NCBI GenBank assembly: GCA_007133445.1
Contig: SLMR01000101.1
Coordinates: 1-5,440, forward strand
Origin: Aquisalimonas sp.
GTDB taxonomy: Bacteria > Pseudomonadota > Gammaproteobacteria > Nitrococcales > Aquisalimonadaceae
DNA length: 5,440 nucleotides
Direction: 5' to 3'
This document shows positions 1-5,264 of the stretch, one piece after another. The notes below the pieces were generated by a model, which was given only the letters and a program-made list of their open reading frames with translations, was not told the origin of the DNA and made no database searches. Within the stretch, counting starts at the first letter, position 1, and the number at the start of each line of letters is the position of its first letter. Made by a program: the position numbers and the translations under genes.

Positions 1-370
1 CGCCTTCGACCCCGACGGCCAGCTCCGGGATTACGTGGGCGGGTACCAGGACTGGCTACGCCAGCGCCCGGAAACGCCGAAAACGGAAGGCACCCAGCAC
101 TCCAGGCAGCCGCCAACTGCACACGCCGCCGCCACTCCGCCAGCGTCGAGTTCCCGCAAGCTCAGCTACAAGGACAAGCGCGAGCTGGAGCAACTCCCCG
201 GCCGCATCGAGGCGCTGGAGGCCGAGCACGCCGAACTCGCCGAACGCATGGCGGATCCGGCGTTCCACCGGAATGCCCCCGAGGATGTGGCCGCAGCGGG
301 GCGTCGCCTGCAGGAACTGGATGCCGAGCTGGAACAGGCCTACGCCCGCTGGGAAGCCCTTGAAGGTTGA
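1..370 (+). CDS. uup: ABC-F family ATPase Uup, C-terminal part (5' end outside window)
   Basis: The frame is open from base 2 and ends at TGA 368-370, giving the last 122 residues; the ATPase cassettes lie upstream of the window. The fragment begins with the end of the second ATP-binding domain, where the phrase YVGGYQDWLRQR is typical of Uup. A Pro/Ala/Thr-rich linker follows. The last part, from KLSYKDKRELEQLP onward, is a charged Glu/Ala/Leu-rich coiled coil matching the ABC-F C-terminal domain, with the usual ADPAF segment. ABC-F proteins are soluble paired ATPases without membrane segments that act on ribosomes; E. coli Uup has also been tied to DNA-related phenotypes and its C-terminal domain binds DNA. 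The stop is 3 bases from the stop of the convergent phosphorylase gene. Uup rather than another ABC-F member is well supported by the tail, although the cassettes cannot be checked here. Confidence 0.88.
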   Translation, partial: AFDPDGQLRDYVGGYQDWLRQRPETPKTEGTQHSRQPPTAHAAATPPASSSRKLSYKDKRELEQLPGRIEALEAEHAELAERMADPAFHRNAPEDVAAAGRRLQELDAELEQAYARWEALEG

Positions 371-373
371 CGC

Positions 374-1111
374 CTACAGAGTCGGGATCAGTGCGCCCAG
401 GAGCTGTCGCACGCGCGCCATTCCGTCACCCAGGTGCCGTTCTATATCAGCCATGGTGATGGGCGCCGGCTGCAGGCCCGCCGCCCAGTTGGCAACCACC
501 GCACTGGTGGCGTACGCCATACCCAGCTCCCGCGCCAGGGCCGCCTCGGGCATGCCGGTCATGCCCACCAGATCGCAGCCATCGCGCTGCAGGCGCTGGA
601 TCTCTGCAGCCGTCTCCAGGCGCGGGCCCTGGGTGGCGCCATAGGTTCCGCCTTCCACGGCATCGATGCCCGCCTCCCGAGCCGCACTGATCAACAACTG
701 CCGCATGGCGTCATCGTAGGGGTAGGTGAAATCGATGTGGGTCACGTGCGCCAGGTCATCCTCGAAGAAGGTGTGGTGGCGACCCCAGGTGTAGTCGATG
801 ATCTGGTCCGGAAAGGCAATACGCGCGGGCTCCATGCTCTCGCTTATACCACCCACCGCCGCCACCGCGAACAGCCGGTCCACGCCCAGGTGCTGCAGCG
901 CCCAGAGGTTGGCGCGGTAGTTCACCCGGTGCGGCGGAATCGTGTGGCCATAGCCATGACGGGCCAGAAACAGGACCTCACGACCGTGCAGGATGCCGTG
1001 GGTGATGGGCCCGGAGGGCTCTCCGTAGGGCGTATGCACCACCTCGCGATGCGTGATTTCCAGGTTCTCCAGTGTGGTCAGCCCGGTGCCACCGATGATC
1101 GCGACGCCCAT
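374..1111 (-). CDS. mtnP: S-methyl-5'-thioinosine phosphorylase (MTAP/PNP family)
   Basis: This is a cytoplasmic nucleoside phosphorylase of the MTAP/PNP family, 245 residues and full length. Visible landmarks are the N-terminal phosphate loop IGGTGL (residues 6-11), RHGYGH (51-56), HRVNYRANLWAL (61-72), TQGPRLET (160-167) and MTGMPEAALARE (184-195). By my alignment with human MTAP the two Asp residues that read the 6-amino group of adenine (Asp220 and Asp222) are Asn208 and Ala210 here. The Pseudomonas methylthioinosine phosphorylase (PA3004) has the same pattern, so methylthioinosine or another 6-oxopurine nucleoside is the likely substrate, giving hypoxanthine and methylthioribose 1-phosphate. 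I chose ATG at 1111 because a strong GAGGAGG lies 4 bases upstream; the TTG three bases earlier would sit too close. The upstream hpt stop codon shares one base with this ATG (TGATG), so coupled translation is likely. Confidence 0.9.
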   Translation of the reverse strand: MGVAIIGGTGLTTLENLEITHREVVHTPYGEPSGPITHGILHGREVLFLARHGYGHTIPPHRVNYRANLWALQHLGVDRLFAVAAVGGISESMEPARIAFPDQIIDYTWGRHHTFFEDDLAHVTHIDFTYPYDDAMRQLLISAAREAGIDAVEGGTYGATQGPRLETAAEIQRLQRDGCDLVGMTGMPEAALARELGMAYATSAVVANWAAGLQPAPITMADIERHLGDGMARVRQLLGALIPTL

Positions 1112-1662
1112 CAATCCTCCTCACGCATTGCGTAGATACCATCCACGTTCCGCCATACGCCGCGGTAGTCCATGCCCGCACCGAACACGTAGCGATCATC
1201 GACGTTGAGCCCGATGTAATCGGCTCGGACGTCCGGCCGGCAGCGCCCGTGCTCCTTGCGCACCAGCACCGCGGTACGCGCTTCCGCTACGCCCTCGTCC
1301 CGGCAGAAGGCTTGCAGGGCAGCAAGCGTGTGGCCCTCGTCGAGGATGTCATCGATAATCAGGACCGTGCGACCTGCCAGGGCCGTGTGTGGCTTGGCCT
1401 GCCACACCAGCTCGCCGCCGGAGGTCTCACCGCGATACCGGGTGGCGTGTACATAGTCCACCTCCAGCGGAAAATTCAACAAGGGCAGCAGCCGGCCGGC
1501 CGGCACCAGGCCCCCGATCATGACGCACAGCACCAGGGGGAGGCGGTCCGCCATGTCCACGGTGATCTCCCCCGCCATGCGTGCCAGGGCCGCTTCCACC
1601 GCGGCACCATCGTGAATCAGCTCGGCACCCTCAAGTGCGGCCCGCACCTGGTCCTGATTCAT
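1111..1662 (-). CDS. hpt: Hypoxanthine-guanine phosphoribosyltransferase
   Basis: This cytoplasmic purine salvage enzyme joins hypoxanthine or guanine to PRPP to give IMP or GMP. It has 183 residues, the usual size for bacterial HGPRT. The type I phosphoribosyltransferase signature is clear: hydrophobic residues, then the acidic PRPP loop IIDDILDEGHTL at 102-113. The pyrophosphate loop is MIGGLVPAG (48-56), the flexible loop is around RYRGETSG (75-82), and the purine-contacting Lys is in VRKEHGR (Lys136). The C-terminal part has DDRYVFGAGMDYRG (155-168), which fits the HGPRT base-binding hood. Glu109 in the PRPP loop, where many HGPRTs have Thr, is as I recall it in the pseudomonad-type enzymes. 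The start is ATG 1662-1660 with only a weak AGGG upstream. It lies 15 bases after the DsrE-family gene and overlaps the next gene by one base. Guanine versus hypoxanthine preference cannot be read from sequence. Confidence 0.92.
   Translation of the reverse strand: MNQDQVRAALEGAELIHDGAAVEAALARMAGEITVDMADRLPLVLCVMIGGLVPAGRLLPLLNFPLEVDYVHATRYRGETSGGELVWQAKPHTALAGRTVLIIDDILDEGHTLAALQAFCRDEGVAEARTAVLVRKEHGRCRPDVRADYIGLNVDDRYVFGAGMDYRGVWRNVDGIYAMREED
1116..1122 (-). promoter_or_regulatory. Strong ribosome binding site that decides the mtnP start
   Basis: On the minus strand this reads GAGGAGG, within the last codons of hpt. It sits 4 bases before ATG 1111-1109 and only one base before TTG 1114-1112, so the ATG is the better start. 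Together with the shared base in TGATG, it suggests both independent loading and re-initiation of ribosomes leaving hpt. Confidence 0.7.
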
Positions 1663-1677
1663 GCCCTGTCTCCGTGT

Positions 1678-2037
1678 TCAGTAGCTCAACGTCACGGTAT
1701 CCGGCTCCAGCGCCTGACTCATCAACCAGGCAGCGCCGACCACCTCGTGGATCTCCGGAATCAGGTCGTCGCCGAACCGGGCCACTGCCGGCGAGCAGAT
1801 GCGGAACACCACCCCCGCCTCCACCGCGTCGCGGATGACATGGTGCAGGGTACGGCCCGTTCCGTCCGCCGAATCCTCGGCGGCGGCAACACCTCTGATG
1901 GCGATGCGCCCGGCTTCACCCGTGAACACCACGCAGACATCGCGTCCCATGGCTGCCGCGACCGCCGCTTGGGCGATGGGCGCCGCGGCGTTGCCGGGTT
2001 GCGTGTTGAGCAGCGTCATCAGCACGCGCTGGGCCAT
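1678..2037 (-). CDS. DsrE-family (DsrE/DsrF-like) small protein
   Basis: This is a 119-residue soluble protein with no signal peptide or membrane segment. The layout fits the DsrE-like fold. It has a first beta strand RVLMTLLNTQPG, an Ala-rich helix (residues 20-30), a second strand DVCVVFTGEAGRIA (33-46), then HHVIRDAVEAGVVFRICSPAV (65-85), in which Cys81 occupies the place where many family members carry a conserved Cys. Near the C-terminus DLIPEIHEVVGAAWL (91-105) resembles the D-x-LIPE-(V/I) segment of DsrE-like proteins. Some members (TusBCD, DsrEFH) carry sulfur as persulfides; many others, often annotated as predicted peroxiredoxins, have no known function. The second Cys, Cys35, lies in a strand. 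The ATG at 2037 has GGGAG 6 bases upstream. It is the first gene of the minus-strand unit. Family assignment is fairly firm, but the function is unknown. Confidence 0.72.
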   Translation of the reverse strand: MAQRVLMTLLNTQPGNAAAPIAQAAVAAAMGRDVCVVFTGEAGRIAIRGVAAAEDSADGTGRTLHHVIRDAVEAGVVFRICSPAVARFGDDLIPEIHEVVGAAWLMSQALEPDTVTLSY

Positions 2038-2043
2038 TGCGCA

Positions 2044-2048
2044 CTCCC
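2044..2048 (-). promoter_or_regulatory. Ribosome binding site of the DsrE-family gene
   Basis: On the minus strand this reads GGGAG, with a 6-base spacer to ATG 2037-2035. It supports that ATG as the first codon of the minus-strand unit and places the region upstream as its 5' untranslated leader. Confidence 0.6.
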
Positions 2049-2142
2049 GGACTCACCCAGAATGAAGGCGAACGATACACCAAGGCCCCACCCCGGGCCA
2101 TCCCGTACGGGGCGCCGGGGGCCGTCCGGAACGGCAAAGCCC

Positions 2143-2171
2143 GCGACAAAGCAAGACTTTTCCGGTATCCT
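2143..2171 (+). promoter_or_regulatory. Candidate sigma-70-type promoter of rhlB
   Basis: GCGACA (2143-2148) and TATCCT (2166-2171) each match four of six consensus bases and are separated by 17 bases. Transcription would begin around 2177-2180, at or just before the first ATG of rhlB. This is the best pair I could find by eye, but both boxes are weak. Confidence 0.3.
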
Positions 2172-2179
2172 CCCGCGCC

Positions 2180-3457
2180 ATGGAAAATGACCACATGACT
2201 GACGTAACCTTCAAATCCCTGGCGCTCACCCCGAGCCTCCAGGACAGTCTCGACGAGACGGCCTTTACCCACTGCACGCCCATACAGGCCGCCACCCTGC
2301 CGCTCGCCCTCCAGGGCCGCGACGTGGCCGGCCAGGCACAGACCGGGACCGGCAAATCCGCTGCCTTCCTGCTGGCCACCATGCACTACCTCATGGAAAC
2401 GCCGGTGGAGGAAGGCAAGCGCGGGCCGTGGTCCATCATTCTTGCGCCCACCCGCGAACTGGCGTTGCAGATCCACAAGGATGCGGAGCAACTGGGGCGG
2501 TTTACCGGACTGAAGTGCGTCGCCGTGTACGGCGGCACCGGTTATGAGAGCCAGCGCAAGGCGCTGGAGGCCGAGGCCGACATCATCATCGGCACGCCCG
2601 GGCGCATCATCGACTTCTTCAAGCAGAAGGTGTTCAGCCTGAAGAACATCGAGGTGGTGGTGCTGGACGAGGCGGACCGCATGTTCGACCTGGGCTTCAT
2701 TGACGACATCCGCTACCTGCTGCGGAAAATGCCGTCACCCGACAAGCGCATCAACATGCTCTACTCCGCCACTCTCTCTCACCGCGTGATGGAACTGGCC
2801 TACGAGCACATGAACGACCCCGAGGTGGTGCGCATCGAGAGCGACCAGGTGACCGCGGACAACGTCACCCAGAAGCTCTACCACGTCCCCAAGGAAGACA
2901 AGATCAAGCTGCTGCTGGGCCTGTTCCGCCAGCACACACCCGAGCGCACCATCGTGTTCGTGAACACCAAGCGTGCCGCCGACCAGGTGGTGGGCTACCT
3001 GCGTGGCAACGACTTCGACGCCGAGGTCATCTCCGGGGACATTCCCCAGACCAAGCGGGAGAAGCTGCTCAAGCGGTTCCAGAGCGGTGAACTCCCGATC
3101 CTCGTGGCGACCGACGTGGCCGCCCGCGGGCTGCACATTCCGGCCGTGAGCCACGTGATCAACTTCGATCTCCCCCAGGAGGCCGAGGATTACGTGCACC
3201 GCATCGGCCGCACGGCCCGCGCAGGCGCGAGTGGTGATGCCCTGTCGCTGGCCTGTGACCAGTACGTGTACTCCCTGCCGGACATCGAGAAGTACATCGA
3301 CCAGAAGATTCCGGCCGAAGTGGTCACCGACGACATGCTGGTGGAGCCGAAGCCACCGAAAATGCCCAAGCGCGCTGCCAGCAACCGCGGTGGGCCGCGG
3401 AACAAATCGGGCTCCGGCAACCGCGGCCCGCGTCGCAGCCAGGCGAGCGGCGGCTGA
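2180..3457 (+). CDS. rhlB: DEAD-box ATP-dependent RNA helicase RhlB
   Basis: This is a 425-residue cytoplasmic RNA helicase. All DEAD-box motifs are present: Q motif around CTPIQ (32-36), motif I AQTGTGKS (53-60), Ia PTRELA (90-95), GG 118-119, TPGR (139-142), motif II DEAD (163-166), SAT (196-198), motif V ATDVAARGLHIP (310-321) and motif VI HRIGRTARAG (340-349). Enterobacterial RhlB-specific phrases such as RDVAGQAQTGTGK and SLPDIEKYI favour RhlB over RhlE or SrmB. In E. coli RhlB works with RNase E in the RNA degradosome. The tail (about 391-425) is basic and Gly/Arg/Ser-rich, suited to RNA contact. I chose ATG 2180 because the N-terminus then aligns without a gap to my recollection of E. 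coli RhlB. No Shine-Dalgarno precedes it, and in-frame ATG 2195 (MTDVTF) is a real alternative. It is the first gene of the plus-strand unit. Confidence 0.93.
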   Translation: MENDHMTDVTFKSLALTPSLQDSLDETAFTHCTPIQAATLPLALQGRDVAGQAQTGTGKSAAFLLATMHYLMETPVEEGKRGPWSIILAPTRELALQIHKDAEQLGRFTGLKCVAVYGGTGYESQRKALEAEADIIIGTPGRIIDFFKQKVFSLKNIEVVVLDEADRMFDLGFIDDIRYLLRKMPSPDKRINMLYSATLSHRVMELAYEHMNDPEVVRIESDQVTADNVTQKLYHVPKEDKIKLLLGLFRQHTPERTIVFVNTKRAADQVVGYLRGNDFDAEVISGDIPQTKREKLLKRFQSGELPILVATDVAARGLHIPAVSHVINFDLPQEAEDYVHRIGRTARAGASGDALSLACDQYVYSLPDIEKYIDQKIPAEVVTDDMLVEPKPPKMPKRAASNRGGPRNKSGSGNRGPRRSQASGG

Positions 3458-3463
3458 CGAGTC

Positions 3464-4585
3464 GTGACCGGCCGCAGGCGCCCGGCGCCACGCGCCGCCC
3501 CGAAAAGATCGGCACCGGGGCGCCGGGTGTTCCGGTGGTTCTGGCTCACTGCCCTGGCACTGGGCGCCTGCGCCGGACGGCCCGACCCGGAACGACACGA
3601 CAGCTTCTATCTCATCGACGGCCGCTTCCACACCCCGGACCAGCCACAGAAGGGGATTACCGACCTCCTGCGCTGGCGGTTCGAGCGGGAACCCGGCGAC
3701 TGGGAGCGTGACCTGACGCCTCCACCCCCGCGGGACATTCCGGCGCGTGTGGATGGAGAGACGTTCAAGGTCACGTTCATCAACCACGCCACCGTGCTGG
3801 TGCAGATGGGTGGCCGGAACATCATCACCGACCCGATCTGGGCAAAGCGCGCCAGTCCGGTCCAATGGGCCGGCCCGCTGCGCTACCGCTCCCCGGGCGT
3901 GCGCTTCGAGGATCTGCCCCCCATTGATGCCGTGGTGATCAGCCACAACCATTACGATCATCTGGACACCCTCACGGTGAACTGGCTGGAGCAGGAGCAC
4001 CAACCACAGTTCATCGTGCCTCTCAACAACGCGCGTCATCTTTCTGGTATTAAAGAAGATCGTATCACCGAGCTGGACTGGTGGGAGGCAACGACGCTGG
4101 ATGACAACCTGCGCATCCGCGCGCTGCCGGCGCGTCACTGGTCGCGGCGCGGTCTGGCCGACGAAAACCGCAGCTTCTGGTCGGGGTTCGGGCTGGAGCA
4201 TGACGACGGCTGGGTCTTCTTCGCGGGGGATACCGGCTATGGCGACCATTTCGTGCGCATCCGCGCCCGCCTGGGTACACCGGACCTGGCGCTGCTGCCC
4301 ATCGGTGCCTTCAAACCGCGGTGGTTCATGAAGGAAAACCACTTGAGTCCCGAAGACGCCCTGGATGCCCGCGACGATCTCGGTGCTCCGCCGATGCTGG
4401 CCATCCATTTCGGCACCTTCGACCTGGGGGACGACGGCCAGACAGAGGCTGCTGACAATCTGCGCATCGCCCGCGAGGACCGCGGGCTGGACGGCGATGC
4501 CATCTGGATCGCCGACCATGGCGACAGCCGCAGGTACCGATTCCAGCCTTCGCCCTGCGACGACACGCGAGAGCGTCCGGAATGA
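3464..4585 (+). CDS. Lipoprotein metallo-beta-lactamase-fold hydrolase, NAPE-PLD/RomA-like
   Basis: This is a 373-residue protein of the metallo-beta-lactamase fold, in the branch holding NAPE-hydrolysing phospholipase D and bacterial proteins annotated RomA. The metal motif is SHNHYDHLD, with His161, His163, Asp165 and His166. Further ligands by family pattern are His225 in ARHWSRRG, Asp256 in AGDTGYGDHF and His315 in AIHFGTF. All seven ligand positions of NAPE-PLD are filled, so a two-metal active site is likely. The N-terminus has a long Arg-rich stretch, a hydrophobic segment (about 24-35) and the lipobox LGAC with Cys36; Ala follows the Cys, which by the usual Lol rule favours the outer membrane. 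GTG 3464 lies 6 bases after the rhlB stop. GTG at 3527 would also give a short lipoprotein signal but would lose Arg20-Arg21. The substrate is unknown; a phosphodiester of a lipid is only the family-based guess. The 3' end overlaps acpH by 4 bases. Confidence 0.85.
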   Translation: MTGRRRPAPRAAPKRSAPGRRVFRWFWLTALALGACAGRPDPERHDSFYLIDGRFHTPDQPQKGITDLLRWRFEREPGDWERDLTPPPPRDIPARVDGETFKVTFINHATVLVQMGGRNIITDPIWAKRASPVQWAGPLRYRSPGVRFEDLPPIDAVVISHNHYDHLDTLTVNWLEQEHQPQFIVPLNNARHLSGIKEDRITELDWWEATTLDDNLRIRALPARHWSRRGLADENRSFWSGFGLEHDDGWVFFAGDTGYGDHFVRIRARLGTPDLALLPIGAFKPRWFMKENHLSPEDALDARDDLGAPPMLAIHFGTFDLGDDGQTEAADNLRIAREDRGLDGDAIWIADHGDSRRYRFQPSPCDDTRERPE

Positions 4586-5181
4586 ATTATCTGGCACACC
4601 TGTACCTTGCCGACCCGGATGATCAGCACCGGTTGGGCAATCTGGCCGGGGACTGGATCAAGGGACGTCTGGAATCCCAGCCTTACCCGCGCCGGGTTCT
4701 GGAGGGCGCGCGCCGACACCGTTTTGTGGACAGCTTCTCCGATCAGCACCCGAGCATGCTCGCAGCTCGCCAGCTCCTCGGCCGCGATCGCCGCCGGGCC
4801 GCCGGGATCGTCATGGACATGATGAACGACCACTTCCTCGTTCGGCACTGGTCGCGCTACTGCGACGTGCCCCTGGATGTTTTCATTGCCGATGCCTACG
4901 CCAGCCTGGAGCGGACCCGTTCGCTATGGCCTGTTGCAGCCGAACGCACCATCCATCGGATGATCCGGTACGACTGGCTCGCGAGCTACGGGGATCTCGG
5001 CATCATCGCAATGGCGCTTGAGCGTATTGCGGGGCGCATGCGGCGTGACCCGGGACTTGCGGACGCCCTGCCGGTACTGCGGCGCGAGTACGATGCGCTG
5101 GAAGCGCAGTTCCACCAGTTGATGGGCGACCTCGGGGCGGAACTGGACGCCGGCACTGCGAACGAGCAGGATGACGGCTAG
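4582..5181 (+). CDS. acpH: Acyl carrier protein phosphodiesterase AcpH
   Basis: This is a 199-residue cytoplasmic protein of the ACP phosphodiesterase family, slightly longer than the E. coli enzyme (about 193 residues). It begins MNYLAHLYLA, as is typical of the family, and keeps GNLAGDWIKG (19-28), the HRFVDSFSDQHP segment (46-57; His46, Asp50, Asp54), MDMMNDHFLVRHW (78-90; Asp79, Asp83, His84, His89) and YDALEAQFHQL near the C-terminus. The family is related to HD phosphohydrolases; these His and Asp residues are the probable metal ligands. AcpH removes the 4'-phosphopantetheine arm from holo-ACP, giving apo-ACP. The ATG overlaps the stop of the preceding gene as ATGA. Only a weak GAGAG lies upstream, so translation probably depends on coupling. 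The last 15 or so residues are hydrophilic and probably not conserved. Confidence 0.9.
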   Translation: MNYLAHLYLADPDDQHRLGNLAGDWIKGRLESQPYPRRVLEGARRHRFVDSFSDQHPSMLAARQLLGRDRRRAAGIVMDMMNDHFLVRHWSRYCDVPLDVFIADAYASLERTRSLWPVAAERTIHRMIRYDWLASYGDLGIIAMALERIAGRMRRDPGLADALPVLRREYDALEAQFHQLMGDLGAELDAGTANEQDDG

Positions 5182-5264
5182 GCTTGGGGAAGCACGTGCT
5201 GCCTCAGGAACAGGCCCGGGCCAGGGAGGGTGAGGTGAATCGGAACATCCCGTGAGGTGCTGCC
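5182..5264. other. Intergenic gap between acpH and the lipoprotein gene
   Basis: This 83-base gap holds two perfect 10-base palindromes, AGCACGTGCT at 5191-5200 and GGCCCGGGCC at 5213-5222. No T run follows either one, so I do not call a terminator. No convincing -35/-10 pair is visible. The downstream gene may be read from the rhlB unit or from an unrecognised promoter here. Confidence 0.45.
5254..5259 (+). promoter_or_regulatory. Ribosome binding site of the terminal lipoprotein gene
   Basis: GAGGTG lies 5 bases before ATG 5265. An in-frame TGA at 5253-5255 rules out an earlier start in that frame, so this ATG is well fixed. Confidence 0.6.

Larger units (their letters stand above)
2038..2179. 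promoter_or_regulatory. Divergent intergenic region between the DsrE gene and rhlB
   Basis: This 142-base gap separates two oppositely transcribed units and should hold both promoters. Short symmetric elements are visible: GGCCC/GGGCC arms at 2084-2088 and 2095-2099, the perfect 10-base palindrome CCCGTACGGG at 2102-2111, and a 5-base stem with a 5-base loop at 2121-2135 (GCCGT/ACGGC). None is followed by a T run, so they do not look like intrinsic terminators. The end near rhlB is less GC-rich. For the minus direction I see only a weak TATCGT-like -10 near 2072-2077 without a convincing -35. Confidence 0.55.

Noticed and set aside
434..1135. A 233-codon plus-strand frame opposite mtnP.
   Set aside because: It is antisense to a gene whose active-site motifs are all present; the translation has no family resemblance and no ribosome binding site stands out.
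2066..2095. A minus-strand promoter for the DsrE unit using TATCGT as -10.
   Set aside because: No hexamer resembling TTGACA lies 16-18 bases upstream, so the match is too weak to list as a feature.
2121..2135. The GCCGT/ACGGC hairpin considered as an intrinsic terminator.
   Set aside because: The stem is only 5 bases and no T run follows on either strand; it lies upstream of both divergent genes, where a terminator is not expected.
1249..2190. A 313-codon plus-strand frame opposite hpt and the DsrE gene that reaches the rhlB start.
   Set aside because: It is antisense to hpt and dsrE-like coding sequence and ends inside the start of rhlB; its composition is that of a shadow frame.
1916..2491. 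A 191-codon minus-strand frame spanning the divergent intergenic region and the rhlB 5' end.
   Set aside because: It overlaps conserved coding sequence on both sides and has no recognisable motif; the intergenic part reads as promoter DNA.
3337..3344. GCTGGTGG, identical to the E. coli Chi site.
   Set aside because: It lies in rhlB coding sequence and occurs easily in GC-rich DNA; Chi sequences differ between bacteria, so one copy means nothing here.
2735..4597. A 620-codon open frame on the minus strand across rhlB and the metallo-hydrolase gene.
   Set aside because: It lies antisense to two genes with complete family motifs. Its translation shows no recognisable domain and has the composition typical of long antisense frames in GC-rich DNA.
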